This document shows, piece after piece, positions 40,387 to 49,682 of a stretch of DNA of 64,000 nucleotides. The stretch's first letter is position 1. Each line of letters begins with the position of its first letter. The position numbers and the translations under genes are program-made. Below the pieces are notes generated by a model. It was not told the DNA's origin and ran no database searches. It saw only the letters and a list, made by a program, of their open reading frames with translations. Origin of the DNA: an uncultured Oscillospiraceae bacterium. GTDB taxonomy: Bacteria > Bacillota > Clostridia > Oscillospirales > Acutalibacteraceae. The stretch is taken from NCBI GenBank assembly GCA_900542575.1, contig UQOE01000001.1:1-64000 (forward strand). The letters run 5' to 3'.

Positions 40387-41556
40387 ATGTACGAAAAAGA
40401 AATTGCACAGGCCACCGAAAAATTCCAGTCCCTGGTCCGCGAGCAGCTTGAGCGCAACGAACGCATCAAATCCGAAGGCGACTTCACCGACTTCGAGCAC
40501 AAAGACAAGATCGTCATCGGCGTCTGCGGCGGCGACGGCATCGGCCCCATTATCACCAAAGAGTCAGCCCGTGTCCTCGAGTATCTGCTTCAGGACGAAG
40601 TCGATGCCGGGAAAGTAGAATTCAAGGTCATCGACGGCCTCACCATTGAAAATCGAATTGCACATATGCAGGCAGTTCCGGACGACGTTCTCGCCGAGCT
40701 CAAACAGTGCGATGTCATCCTCAAAGGCCCGACCACAACCCCGCAGGCAGGTGACGGCAGACCGAACATTGAGAGCGCCAATGTCGCCATGAGAAAGGCA
40801 CTGGATCTCTTCGCCAATGTACGCCCGGTCCGCATTCCCGAAGAGGGCATCGACTGGACCTTCTTCCGTGAGAATACGGAAGGTGCTTATGCCGTAGGCT
40901 CCAAAGGCGTCAACGTAAACGACGACCTCGCAATGGACTTTGTTGTTACGACAACCGAAGGCACCGAGCGAATTGCACGTCTTGCCTATGAGTACGCAAA
41001 GAATAACAACAAAGACCGCGTCTCCATAATCCAGAAGGCCAACGTCATCAAGACCACCGACGGAAAATTCCTGAATCTCTGCAAAAAGATCGGCGAGGAA
41101 TATCCGGAGATTACGACGGATGAGTGGTACATTGACATCACCACCGCCAAGCTCATCGACGAGAAGCGCCGTCGTGACTTCAAGGTCTTCGTCCTTCCGA
41201 ACCTCTACGGTGACATCATCACCGACGAGGCAGCACAGTTCCAGGGCGGTGTCGGCACAGCCGGTTCTGCCAACATCGGCAAACATTATGCCATGTTTGA
41301 GGCCATCCACGGCTCTGCACCGCGTATGGTCAACGAAGGCCGCGGCAAATACGCCGACCCCTGCTCCATGCTCCGCGCCACTGTCATGCTGCTCGACCAT
41401 ATCGGCCGCAACGACAAAGCCCGTGCACTGGAACGCGCACTTGACAAGTGCATGTTTGAAGAGAAGAAATATGTCATCACCGGACATGAGGACGGCGCCA
41501 CCTGCCGTGAGTTCGGCGACTATGTCATGGAAACCATCCAGTCCCTGAACGACTAA
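40387..41556 (+). CDS. icd: Isocitrate/isopropylmalate dehydrogenase family protein (likely isocitrate dehydrogenase)
   Basis: The enzyme oxidises isocitrate to 2-oxoglutarate. The 389-residue protein has GVCGGDGIGPIITKES, the substrate-binding ESANVAMRKALDLFANVRPVR region, KGPTTTPQAGDGRPN and the metal motif NLYGDIITDEAAQFQGGVGTAG. GGGAGG lies before the ATG, 14 bases after the acn stop. Its position after aconitase argues for isocitrate rather than isopropylmalate as substrate. Cofactor preference (NAD or NADP) cannot be read with confidence. Confidence 0.92.
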   Translation: MYEKEIAQATEKFQSLVREQLERNERIKSEGDFTDFEHKDKIVIGVCGGDGIGPIITKESARVLEYLLQDEVDAGKVEFKVIDGLTIENRIAHMQAVPDDVLAELKQCDVILKGPTTTPQAGDGRPNIESANVAMRKALDLFANVRPVRIPEEGIDWTFFRENTEGAYAVGSKGVNVNDDLAMDFVVTTTEGTERIARLAYEYAKNNNKDRVSIIQKANVIKTTDGKFLNLCKKIGEEYPEITTDEWYIDITTAKLIDEKRRRDFKVFVLPNLYGDIITDEAAQFQGGVGTAGSANIGKHYAMFEAIHGSAPRMVNEGRGKYADPCSMLRATVMLLDHIGRNDKARALERALDKCMFEEKKYVITGHEDGATCREFGDYVMETIQSLND

Positions 41557-41609
41557 TCCGCCGCTTCCTCATCGGTTGGACACAGGGCATCATTCATTGG
41601 AGAAAAAAT

Positions 41610-42257
41610 ATGAGTTCAAAATATGTCTCGAGTTCCGTTATCAAACGGCTGCCTCGTTACTATCGCTTCCTGGGACAGCTCCAGCAGGAAGGTCTTGTCC
41701 GTATCTCCAGCAGAGAACTTGCACAGCGCATGGGTCTCTCCGCCTCTCAGATCCGCCAGGACCTCAACAACTTCGGCGGGTTCGGCCAGCAGGGCTATGG
41801 CTACAATATTGCCAGTCTGCACACTGAAATCGGCAAAATTCTCGGTGTCGACAGTGGGTTCAAGACGGTTTTAATCGGTGCCGGCAATCTTGGCCACACC
41901 ATTGCCACACAGTTGGATTTCCCCGCCCACGGGTTCGACCTGATCGGTATCTTCGACCGCAAGGAAACCCTTGCCGGCCAGATGATCAAAGGCATCCCGG
42001 TCCGTTCTGCCGAGGAGCTGGAGGATTTCTGTAAGGAAAACCGTGTCGATGTCGCTGTTCTCTGCGTCCCCTATGAGTCTGCAGAAAAGCTGATCGACAT
42101 TCTGGTCCCCTGCGGCGTCCGCGGCTTCTGGAATTTTTCCCACTACAACATTACGGAAAAATATCCCGATGTCTCCGTCGAAAATGTTCATCTGAATGAC
42201 AGCCTGATGACACTCTGCTATCAGGTATTGAACCATACCAATTTCGGCGAGTCCTGA
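41610..42257 (+). CDS. rex: Redox-sensing transcriptional repressor Rex
   Basis: Rex is a homodimeric repressor that senses the NADH/NAD+ ratio. The N-terminal winged helix includes LPRYYRFLGQL and SASQIRQDLNNFGGFGQQGYGYN, and the Rossmann domain has VLIGAGNLGHTIA. The 215-residue length is standard. It is the third gene of the acn-icd operon and overlaps the next gene by one base (TGATG). A Rex-box-like site lies in this operon's promoter, suggesting autoregulation. Confidence 0.95.
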   Translation: MSSKYVSSSVIKRLPRYYRFLGQLQQEGLVRISSRELAQRMGLSASQIRQDLNNFGGFGQQGYGYNIASLHTEIGKILGVDSGFKTVLIGAGNLGHTIATQLDFPAHGFDLIGIFDRKETLAGQMIKGIPVRSAEELEDFCKENRVDVAVLCVPYESAEKLIDILVPCGVRGFWNFSHYNITEKYPDVSVENVHLNDSLMTLCYQVLNHTNFGES

Positions 42258-42946
42258 TGAAACAGATCCTGAACTACATGCCGCTCGATATCGTCCCCCA
42301 CCCGGACGGCTTCGTCATCATCGAGCCAAACGAGCGGGACGAGAACGGACGGCTCCGCGTCTCATTCTGGTTCTATGATCTGAAAACGATGGTGGTCCAA
42401 AAAGTCAAAAAGAGTTTTTACAGCGAGTGCAAGTTTGGTCCCGCTTATACGGAAATCACCAAACAGATCAACGACTATATCTCCTGTGCCGTATGTGAAA
42501 ACCCGCGTGACTATCGGAATGTCATTTTTCCGACCGGCGAGATGGGGATCTTTGACACCAAAGGCTCGCTCATATGGACCGGAGACCTTCTCTACCACGG
42601 AAGCACGCTTCGAAGCGCAGCCCCGGAGGGAAAGAATCTCTGGTGTGCAGTTCCGGATCAGAATGCCATCGTCCGCTACAACCGTAAACTGGAGCGAATT
42701 GACTTTCGGATCGGCGGTCGTAAGACCAATGCTTTTGGCCGGCCAATGTCCATCACTCGCTACGGAAAGAAATTATATGTCTGCTGCAAGACCTCGCAGA
42801 ATATCAAGCAGGTTGCTCTGAAAGACTACACGGTGGAAGAATACTGTTCTTTTGAAGAACCGGTTCTCCGCTACCTTCGCATTGGCGAACAGGAAATTGT
42901 CGTCCTGAGTTCCGGCATCTATCTGCTGGATGAACAGGAAACCTGA
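42257..42946 (+). CDS. Hypothetical protein, propeller-like (229 aa)
   Basis: I do not recognise the family. The protein is soluble in appearance, with repeated short beta-strand units (for example KGSLIWTGDLLYHGSTLRSA, YNRKLERIDFRIGG and YGKKLYVCCKTSQNIKQVAL) that suggest a small beta-propeller or repeat fold. No catalytic motif stands out. It overlaps rex by one base and precedes a strong terminator, so it is co-expressed with acn-icd-rex. Role unknown. Confidence 0.75.
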   Translation: MKQILNYMPLDIVPHPDGFVIIEPNERDENGRLRVSFWFYDLKTMVVQKVKKSFYSECKFGPAYTEITKQINDYISCAVCENPRDYRNVIFPTGEMGIFDTKGSLIWTGDLLYHGSTLRSAAPEGKNLWCAVPDQNAIVRYNRKLERIDFRIGGRKTNAFGRPMSITRYGKKLYVCCKTSQNIKQVALKDYTVEEYCSFEEPVLRYLRIGEQEIVVLSSGIYLLDEQET

Positions 42947-42953
42947 ATACAAG

Positions 42954-42994
42954 ACAAAAGGACCGCTGCAAGTAACTTGCAGCGGTCCTTTTGT
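42954..42994. terminator. Bidirectional terminator between the rex operon and the purine permease
   Basis: A 41-base perfect inverted repeat (acaaaaggaccgctgcaagt-a-acttgcagcggtccttttgt) ends both the plus-strand rex operon and the minus-strand permease gene. Confidence 0.92.
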
Positions 42995-43028
42995 CATTTT
43001 GAATTTCGGTTCTATGAATACAGATGTC

Positions 43029-44375
43029 TTACATAAAGTGGGTAATCAGCGAGGCGATCCGCAGAGCGAACAGGACAAAGATAACCCACATGATGGGAGA
43101 GACCTCTTTGATTTTGCCGGTGCAGACCTTGACGATAACCCAGGTCATGATGCCGAACATGATGCCGTTGGCAATGGAGTAGGTCAGAGGCATCATGACG
43201 ATGGCCATAAATCCGCCGAGGGTATCCGCAATGTCATCGGAAAAGCTCATCTTGGTGACGCTGGAGATCATCATCATGCCAACATAGATAAGAGCTGCAG
43301 ATGTGGCAAACGACGGAATGGCGAGGAAAATCGGGCTGAGGAACAGCGACAGCAGGAACATGCAGCCAGTCGTAAATGAGGTCAGACCGGTCTTGCCGCC
43401 CTCCGATACACCCGCTGTAGATTCGACGAAGCTGGTAATCGTAGAGGTACCGAGGCATGCGCCGACAGTAGTGCCTACCGCGTCGGCCATCAGAACACGG
43501 CCCGCGCGCGGGAGGGTTCCGTCCTCTTTCAGAAGTCCAGCCTGGTCTGCGACACCGACTACCGTGCCTACTGTGTCAAACAGGTCGACGAACAGGAAAC
43601 TGAAGACGATGGCAATGAACTGGAAAATGTGATGGCCGGCCCAGGAGAAGTTAAACTGAAAAGCCGTGTTTTTCAGGCCATCCAGGTGCAGACCACCCGC
43701 AAAGCTCGGGAAGAGACTGATGCCGGTGTACCATCCGCCGAGCTGGGCAAACATACCGAGCACCCATGTGGCAAGCATGCCGATGAGTACTGCGCCCTTT
43801 ACATGATAGTGCTGCAGGACAACAATAAGAATCAGACCGACCAGGCAGAGAACCACTTCCGGCGTACTGAAATCACCGAGCGCGACCAGCGTGGAGTCAT
43901 CCGGTACCACAATATTGGCTCCTTTCAGGCCGATAAAGGTGACGAACAATCCGATGCCGGCGGATATCCCGTATTTTAAGTTCTGCGGGATGCCGTTGAT
44001 AATGGCCTCCCGGAATTTAAAGACAGAGAGCAGGATAAATATGATGCCCTCTACCAGAACCGCTGTGAGCGCAACGGTAAACGCATTGGGAACATCTTTG
44101 AGCTCGCTCAGACACACCGTATAGGCAAAGTAGGCGTTCAGGCCGAGACCCGCGGAAAGAGCAATCGGATAATTGGCAAGAAATGCCATGATAAAGGTGG
44201 CAATGGCAGAGGCAAGAGCCGTTGCGACGAAGACGCCGTTTTTATCCATGACCGTCCCAAGAATGTTGGGGTTCAGCGCAAGGATATATGCCATGGCCAG
44301 GAACGTAGTGAGACCCGCAATGATTTCGGTTCTCACGTTGGTCCCGTATTCTTTCAGATGAAAGATTTTCTCCAT
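43029..44375 (-). CDS. NCS2-family (AzgA-like) purine permease
   Basis: The 448-residue protein has about twelve membrane segments and the NCS2/AzgA signatures FHLKEYGTNVRTEIIAGLTT and AYILALNPNILGTVMDKNG at the N-terminus, and VDLFDTVGTVVGVADQAGLL further on. Such transporters carry adenine, guanine or hypoxanthine. No purine riboswitch motif is present in the short 75-base upstream region. The ATG has GGAGG twelve bases upstream. It is probably expressed from its own promoter or at the end of the hem run. Confidence 0.9.
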   Translation of the reverse strand: MEKIFHLKEYGTNVRTEIIAGLTTFLAMAYILALNPNILGTVMDKNGVFVATALASAIATFIMAFLANYPIALSAGLGLNAYFAYTVCLSELKDVPNAFTVALTAVLVEGIIFILLSVFKFREAIINGIPQNLKYGISAGIGLFVTFIGLKGANIVVPDDSTLVALGDFSTPEVVLCLVGLILIVVLQHYHVKGAVLIGMLATWVLGMFAQLGGWYTGISLFPSFAGGLHLDGLKNTAFQFNFSWAGHHIFQFIAIVFSFLFVDLFDTVGTVVGVADQAGLLKEDGTLPRAGRVLMADAVGTTVGACLGTSTITSFVESTAGVSEGGKTGLTSFTTGCMFLLSLFLSPIFLAIPSFATSAALIYVGMMMISSVTKMSFSDDIADTLGGFMAIVMMPLTYSIANGIMFGIMTWVIVKVCTGKIKEVSPIMWVIFVLFALRIASLITHFM

Positions 44376-44450
44376 TGAGTCTTCATTCCTCCTTCAAAAA
44401 AAGATAACAAAATTTTAACACACTTTTCGGGAGGAAAAAAGAGAATGCAG

Positions 44451-45722
44451 TCAGATTTCGGCAAAGGCACGAACCATCTGGCTGGTTTTTTGGAGATCCT
44501 CCTCCGTATGGGCATCGGAGAGGAACATCGCCTCAAACTGGGATGGGGCGGCGTAAATACAGTGATCCAGCAGGAAGGAGAAATAACGGGCAAAAGCGGC
44601 CTTGTCAGAGCACTCAACGTCATGGAAGCAGCAAACCGGCCCCTCGGTAAAGAAGAGACTCATCAGCGACCCGACGCGATTCACGGATGTCCCGGGCACC
44701 TGCCGGTATGCCTCCTCCAGGAAGGCACCTTTCTGCTCCAGACGATTGTAGATGGCCGGGTCTTCCTGAAGCAGCTTCAGCGTCGTGACGCCGGCAGCGG
44801 TTGCCACCGGGTTGCCCGAGAGCGTTCCGGCCTGATAGACCGGGCCAAGGGGTGAAATGCAGTCCATAATCTCCCGCCGCCCGCCATAGGCCGCCAGCGG
44901 CATGCCGCCGCCTACGATTTTTCCGAGAGTGACCATGTCCGGTTCCACACCGTAGTAGGCGGACGCCCCTCCAAAGGAGAGCCGGAACCCGGTAATGACC
45001 TCATCAAACAGAAGCACGGAATTGTATTTGCGGGTTATGGCGCGGAGGCCCTCCAGAAAGCCCGGCTCCGGAGGAACCACACCCATATTGGCCGCAACCG
45101 GTTCCACAACAACACAGGCAATTTCCTGGCCGTACCGTTCAAAAAGGCTGCGCACGCTGTCCAGATTGTTATATTCCGCTACGAGGGTGCAGTCGGTAAA
45201 TCCTTTTGGCACTCCGGCACTGTCCGGGACCGCATTGGTCAGAAGCCCGGAGCCGGCCTTGACCAGAAGGCCGTCGGAATGACCGTGATAACAGCCGACA
45301 AATTTCAGAATCTTATCCCGTCCTGTATAGCCGCGGGCGGCGCGAACGGCGCTCATGACGGCCTCGGTGCCGCTGTTGACCAGGCGGACTTTCTCAGCCA
45401 TTGGGAACCCGTCCTGGATAAGTTCCGCGAGCTCCGATTCCCGACGGGTCGGTGCACCGAAGGTCAGGCCCCCGTCGCAGGCCTCTTTGACCGCAGCCAG
45501 TACCTTCGGATGTGCGTGTCCCAGAATGCCGGGCCCCCAGGAGCAGACATAGTCAATCAGCTCATTTCCATCGATGTCAAAAATATGGCTGCCGGCCGCA
45601 TGGTCGATAAACAGAGGATTCCGTCCTACAGCCTGGAACGCACGGACCGGGCTGTTGACGCCGCCGGGCATCAGCTGCTTCGCCCGTTCAAACTGGGCCT
45701 CCGATTCTTTGGTGTTCAGCAT
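44451..45722 (-). CDS. hemL: Glutamate-1-semialdehyde 2,1-aminomutase
   Basis: HemL makes 5-aminolevulinate from glutamate-1-semialdehyde, the second step of the C5 pathway. The 423-residue PLP enzyme has AKQLMPGGVNSPVRAF at the start, LFDEVITGFRLSFGGA, and LGKIVGGGMPLAAYGG with the PLP-binding Lys. The ATG at 45722 is chosen because GGAGGG lies eight bases before it. It is the last gene of the long operon, after hemB with a gap of five bases. Confidence 0.96.
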   Translation of the reverse strand: MLNTKESEAQFERAKQLMPGGVNSPVRAFQAVGRNPLFIDHAAGSHIFDIDGNELIDYVCSWGPGILGHAHPKVLAAVKEACDGGLTFGAPTRRESELAELIQDGFPMAEKVRLVNSGTEAVMSAVRAARGYTGRDKILKFVGCYHGHSDGLLVKAGSGLLTNAVPDSAGVPKGFTDCTLVAEYNNLDSVRSLFERYGQEIACVVVEPVAANMGVVPPEPGFLEGLRAITRKYNSVLLFDEVITGFRLSFGGASAYYGVEPDMVTLGKIVGGGMPLAAYGGRREIMDCISPLGPVYQAGTLSGNPVATAAGVTTLKLLQEDPAIYNRLEQKGAFLEEAYRQVPGTSVNRVGSLMSLFFTEGPVCCFHDVECSDKAAFARYFSFLLDHCIYAAPSQFEAMFLSDAHTEEDLQKTSQMVRAFAEI

Positions 45723-45727
45723 GTCTG

Positions 45728-46699
45728 TCAGCCCTCCTTCAGCCATTTGGCAACATCCAGCGCGTGATAGGTAATCAGAATGGAAGCGCCGGCACGCTTC
45801 ATGGCGGTCAGGTTTTCCAGAACAATGCGCCGCTCATCTATCCAGCCGTTGGCGGCGGCCGCCTTTACCATAGCGTATTCGCCGCTGACATTATAGCAGG
45901 CAATGGGATAGTCGGTGGTCTGGGAGACCTCTTTGATCACATCCAGAAAAGCGAGCGCCGGCTTGACCATGACAATATCGGCGCCCATAGCAATGTCGTT
46001 CTGCACTTCCCGCAGGCCCTCTTTTCCGTTGCGCGGATCCATCTGGTAGGAGCGCCGGTCTCCGAAACAGGGAGCCGATCCGGCCGCGTCGCGGAACGGA
46101 CCATAGTAGGCTGAGGCGTATTTGGCGCTGTACCCCATAATCGGAGTCATGGCAAAGCCGGCAGCGTCCAATCCCTCACGGATAGCGGCAACATCTCCAT
46201 CCATCATGTCAGAGGGTGCCACCATGTCGGCGCCGGCCTGAACGCAGGTGACCGCCATCTTTGTGAGCAGCGGAAGCGTCTCATCGTTGAGAATCGTAGC
46301 ATGGTCGTCCCCAATCAGTCCGCAGTGGCCGTGGTCGGTGTATTCGCAGAGACAGATATCGGCAATGACCAGAAGCCTCGGATGGTCCCGTTTTATCTGG
46401 CGAATGGCCCGCTGGACGATGCCGTCAGGGTCATAGGCGCCGCTTCCCACAGCGTCTTTCTGACCCGGGATTCCGAAAAGCAGCACTCCTGCCGCCCCGC
46501 TCGCATCTACTTCCGCAAGGATTTCCTCCATGCGGTCCAGAGACCAGCGGTAGACGCCGGGCATGGAGGGCACCGGCTCTTTGATCTCCGTGCCCTCTAT
46601 GACAAACATCGGGTAAATCATCTCGTCGGCGGAGAGGCGGGTCTCTGCCACGAGGTTGCGCATAGTCTCATTCTGTCGCAGTCTGCGAAATCGATTCAT
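45728..46699 (-). CDS. hemB: Porphobilinogen synthase (5-aminolevulinate dehydratase)
   Basis: HemB condenses two 5-aminolevulinate molecules into porphobilinogen. The 323-residue protein shows RFRRLRQNETMRNLV, the metal-binding-type segment DICLCEYTDHGHCG, DMVAPSDMMDGDV, GYSAKYASAYYGPFRDA with the Schiff-base region and IVMVKPALAFLD with the second active-site Lys. The C-x-C-x(7)-C pattern suggests a zinc-type enzyme. It overlaps the cobA-hemD gene by four bases. Confidence 0.96.
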   Translation of the reverse strand: MNRFRRLRQNETMRNLVAETRLSADEMIYPMFVIEGTEIKEPVPSMPGVYRWSLDRMEEILAEVDASGAAGVLLFGIPGQKDAVGSGAYDPDGIVQRAIRQIKRDHPRLLVIADICLCEYTDHGHCGLIGDDHATILNDETLPLLTKMAVTCVQAGADMVAPSDMMDGDVAAIREGLDAAGFAMTPIMGYSAKYASAYYGPFRDAAGSAPCFGDRRSYQMDPRNGKEGLREVQNDIAMGADIVMVKPALAFLDVIKEVSQTTDYPIACYNVSGEYAMVKAAAANGWIDERRIVLENLTAMKRAGASILITYHALDVAKWLKEG

Positions 46700-48210
46700 A
46701 ACTGAAGTTCCTTTCTCACAATAATATCTGCAATGCCCTCTGACGTCGCTTTTTCCGCCAGGAGCAGCGGGCCGTCATAATGCTTTTCCCGAAGGGCCTG
46801 TTCCGTGTAAGGTCCAATACAGACAGGCAGCGTCCGCTCGGGGAAAGTACCGCCGGCCTGTACGAAAGCGTGTACGCCCTGAGAGCTCGCAAAGATGACA
46901 TAGTCCGGTCCTTCCGCCATCTGCAGCGGGAACTGCACGGCAGCGTCCAGGTCCGTCCGGGTGTCATAGATCGGCGCCTGCGTAAAGGACACGCCGGCCT
47001 GGCAAAGCCGGTCTCCCAGCACCGGGCTTCCCTTGGCTGCCCGCGGGATAAGCCAGTTCGCGTCTTTCCTCCCCTCCGCGATCAGCAGATCGGCCAGAGC
47101 AGCAGATGTAAATTCGGACGGGCAGAGATCGGCGTGCAGGTGCTGCGTCCTGCTGAGATAAGCAGCCGTCGACGTCCCGATGACTGCAAACTGCTTGGAG
47201 GCAAGCGTGCGGAGATCTGGATCGCGCCGATAGAAGGCGTCGAAGAAGAATCGAACGGCGTTGCGCCCGGTAAAAACAATTCCAGTATAGTCGTCCAAAT
47301 GGTCCAGGGCTTGGGTAAATGCGCGGTCCTCCATCGGTACAATCTGCAGCAGCGGAAGCATTGAGAGGGAGGCACCTTCCCGCCGCAGGCGCTCTGCCAT
47401 TCGCCGGCAGAAAGCATCCGTCCCGCAGACCGCAATTTTTCTGCCGTCCAGCGGGCGCGGAACACTCGGCTGGAGCCGAAGTCCTGCAGCCGGTCCAAAT
47501 ACCAGAACGGCCGGCGGAACTATCTGCGGATCGCCGGAGACCGCGTCGGCAATGGAGTCGAGGCGGGCGCGGACAGTGTGCTGATCCGGCTGCGTGCCGC
47601 GGGAAATGACCGCAGCAGGCGCTGCAGGGTCCATTCCATGCTCGAGAAGAAGCGAGGCAATCTTCGGGAGGGCGTGCAGGCCCATCAGGAACACAAGGGT
47701 TCCGCCCTGTCTGGCCAGGGCCTCAAATGGGACGTTCTGCTCCAGACTGCCGTCCGCCGAGTGGCCGGTTATGACGGTGACGAGGTTGGAGGTCCCGCGG
47801 TGGGTCACCGGAATGCCTGCCGCCATGGGGACGGAAAACGCCGAGGTGACGCCGGGCACCACCTCAAATGGAATGCCCGCCTTCTGCAGCGCAATGCACT
47901 CCTCACCGCCTCTTCCAAACACAAAGGGGTCGCCGCCCTTGAGCCGGACCACGGTCTTCCCCTCCTCCGCCGTCCGTACCAGCAATGCACTGATATCCGT
48001 CTGCTTCATGGAAGGATGCCCGGCCCGTTTTCCGGTGTAAATCTTCCGGCAGTCCGGCCTGCACCAGGTCAGCAGAACCGGGCTGACCAGGGCGTCGTAG
48101 AGGACGGCGTCACAGGTCTGCAGCAGCTTTTGGGTCCGCAGCGTGACATATTCCGGATCTCCTGGACCGGCGCCGCAGAGATATACAAAGGGCTTACCGT
48201 TTGGATTCAT
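46696..48210 (-). CDS. Bifunctional uroporphyrinogen-III C-methyltransferase / uroporphyrinogen-III synthase
   Basis: The 504-residue protein is a fusion. The first ~245 residues are the SAM-dependent methyltransferase CobA (VYLCGAGPGDPEYVTLRT, LKGGDPFVFGRGGEE, VPGVTSAFSVPMAAGIPVTHR). The remaining ~250 residues are HemD (GIVFTGRNAVRFFF, VIGTSTAAYL, YVIFASSQGVHAFVQ), which closes the linear tetrapyrrole. Together they take hydroxymethylbilane to precorrin-2. It overlaps hemC by 17 bases and hemB by four. Fusions of this kind are known in Clostridia. Confidence 0.94.
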   Translation of the reverse strand: MNPNGKPFVYLCGAGPGDPEYVTLRTQKLLQTCDAVLYDALVSPVLLTWCRPDCRKIYTGKRAGHPSMKQTDISALLVRTAEEGKTVVRLKGGDPFVFGRGGEECIALQKAGIPFEVVPGVTSAFSVPMAAGIPVTHRGTSNLVTVITGHSADGSLEQNVPFEALARQGGTLVFLMGLHALPKIASLLLEHGMDPAAPAAVISRGTQPDQHTVRARLDSIADAVSGDPQIVPPAVLVFGPAAGLRLQPSVPRPLDGRKIAVCGTDAFCRRMAERLRREGASLSMLPLLQIVPMEDRAFTQALDHLDDYTGIVFTGRNAVRFFFDAFYRRDPDLRTLASKQFAVIGTSTAAYLSRTQHLHADLCPSEFTSAALADLLIAEGRKDANWLIPRAAKGSPVLGDRLCQAGVSFTQAPIYDTRTDLDAAVQFPLQMAEGPDYVIFASSQGVHAFVQAGGTFPERTLPVCIGPYTEQALREKHYDGPLLLAEKATSEGIADIIVRKELQL

Positions 48211-49099
48211 CGGGCACCCCTCCTCTCAGTATTTTTTCCGCCAGTTTCGGGAGCGCCGAGTCCTTTTCATCTTTCGAAAATCGGGCCCGCACAATAGTCG
48301 GATTCCGGTAAAATGCAGACGCGCAGTACCCGTCGCCGCTCCGGGTCACATAGACGCCGGCCGCATCATGGCAGTCGGCGCCGAGCAGACGCATGAGAGT
48401 GCGCTCCATAGCAAAGATCTCCCCGTCCGGCTCAGAGTGAACGGTCTGCAAAATACGCATCGTGTCCTCCGCCCCGCTGCAGCACTCGAGGGCAAGATGG
48501 CCCTGGCAGGCGGCCGGAAGAAAGGTGTCCGGAGAGAGCCGTTCGACATGCAGACCGGAGAGATCTGCGCCCAGCCGCCGAACACCGGCCGCTGCGAGTA
48601 AAATGCCGCTGTACTCGCCCGCCCGGAGACGTTCCAGACGTGTGGTGATATTCCCACGCAGCAGACGGACCTGTGCATTGGGATGAGATGCTGAAAACTG
48701 CATCTTCCGGCGCGGGCTGGAGGTGCCGAGAACAAAGGAGGGGCTATCCGGGGTCAGTGCCTCTTCGGAGCGCGTCAGGAACAGATCGGCCGGATCCTCT
48801 CTCGGCAGGACGGCACAGATGGAAAATCCCTCCGGCGCTGATGCCGGGAGATCCTTTCCGCTGTGGACGGCGAAATCGATCTCCCCGTCCTGCAGTGCCC
48901 TCTCCAGTTCTTTGACGAACAGGCCCTTCCCCCCGGATTCCGCCAATGAGCGGTCCTGAATCCGGTCTCCCGTAGTCCGGATGATGACAGGCTCTGCCTG
49001 AAACCCCGGAATCCGAGCTTTCAGTTCTTCTATGACAAGACCGGTCTGCGCAAGCGCCAGTGCGCTGCCGCGCGTCCCGACCCGATACACTCTCTTCAT
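48194..49099 (-). CDS. hemC: Hydroxymethylbilane synthase (porphobilinogen deaminase)
   Basis: HemC polymerises four porphobilinogens into hydroxymethylbilane. The 301-residue protein begins RVGTRGSALALAQTG and has FAVHSGKDLPA, LGTSSPRRKMQFSASHPN and LRGNITTRLERLRAGEYSGI, the substrate-binding Arg-rich motifs. The dipyrromethane-attaching Cys is in LLGADCHDAAGV, which differs from the usual GGCxxP context. It overlaps the sirC-like gene by four bases. Confidence 0.95.
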   Translation of the reverse strand: MKRVYRVGTRGSALALAQTGLVIEELKARIPGFQAEPVIIRTTGDRIQDRSLAESGGKGLFVKELERALQDGEIDFAVHSGKDLPASAPEGFSICAVLPREDPADLFLTRSEEALTPDSPSFVLGTSSPRRKMQFSASHPNAQVRLLRGNITTRLERLRAGEYSGILLAAAGVRRLGADLSGLHVERLSPDTFLPAACQGHLALECCSGAEDTMRILQTVHSEPDGEIFAMERTLMRLLGADCHDAAGVYVTRSGDGYCASAFYRNPTIVRARFSKDEKDSALPKLAEKILRGGVPDESKR

Positions 49100-49656
49100 T
49101 GTTTTCTCAGTTCCTCCAGCTTTTTCTGCAGAAGCCTCTTTCTCTCCGCAGGTGATGCAGGTCCGTCCCCGCCCTGGAGCTTCTGCCGATAGACGCCCAT
49201 GGCGTCGTTGATCTCTCCAATTCGTTCCGGCAGAATTTTTTCAATCTTCTGCCGGAGTTCCCGGGCAATCAGCGGACTTTTGCCGCCGCTGGAGACGCCG
49301 ACCACGACATCGCCGTCCCGGACCAGTGCGGGGAAATAGAAGGTGCAGAGCTCCGGGTCATCTGCCACATTGACCGAGATGTTCTGCTGCTGCGCCTCCT
49401 GCGCGATCTGCCGGTTGACCGCCCGGTCGTCGGTACAGGCCAGTACCATGGCACGGCCGGACGTGTCGCCGGGCTGAAATCTCCGCTTCATGAGATGTGC
49501 CTGATTCGGAAATTCACCCGCAAATTCCGGTGAAATTACCGTGACATCTGCGCCGAACGCCAGAACGGAGCGGCACTTGCGCAGTGCCGTCTGCCCGCCG
49601 CCGACAACGAGGACATCCGCGCCGTCCAAATTGAGAAACAGTGGAAAATAAGCCAT
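49096..49656 (-). CDS. Precorrin-2 dehydrogenase / sirohydrochlorin ferrochelatase-type protein (CysG N-terminal domain)
   Basis: The 186-residue protein oxidises precorrin-2 to sirohydrochlorin with NAD. It has a Rossmann motif MAYFPLFLNLDGADVLVVGG and GGQTALRKCRSVLAFGADVTV, then VLACTDDRAVNRQIAQEA and the VGVSSGGKSPLIARELRQKI motif of the family. The start at 49656 has a GGAGG upstream; the longer frame is out of context. It sits between hemA and hemC. Whether it also inserts iron is not decided by the sequence. Confidence 0.92.
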   Translation of the reverse strand: MAYFPLFLNLDGADVLVVGGGQTALRKCRSVLAFGADVTVISPEFAGEFPNQAHLMKRRFQPGDTSGRAMVLACTDDRAVNRQIAQEAQQQNISVNVADDPELCTFYFPALVRDGDVVVGVSSGGKSPLIARELRQKIEKILPERIGEINDAMGVYRQKLQGGDGPASPAERKRLLQKKLEELRKQ

Positions 49657-49682
49657 GCTGCTGCCTCCTGCAGTTGAATGAA

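Noticed and set aside
38426..40408. A 660-residue open frame on the strand opposite the aconitase gene
   Set aside because: It is a long antisense frame produced by the GC-rich codon pattern of acnA. It has no ribosome binding site, and aconitase motifs are convincing on the other strand.
44376..44450. Purine riboswitch ahead of the NCS2 permease
   Set aside because: The upstream gap is only about 75 bases and holds none of the conserved purine-aptamer pieces.
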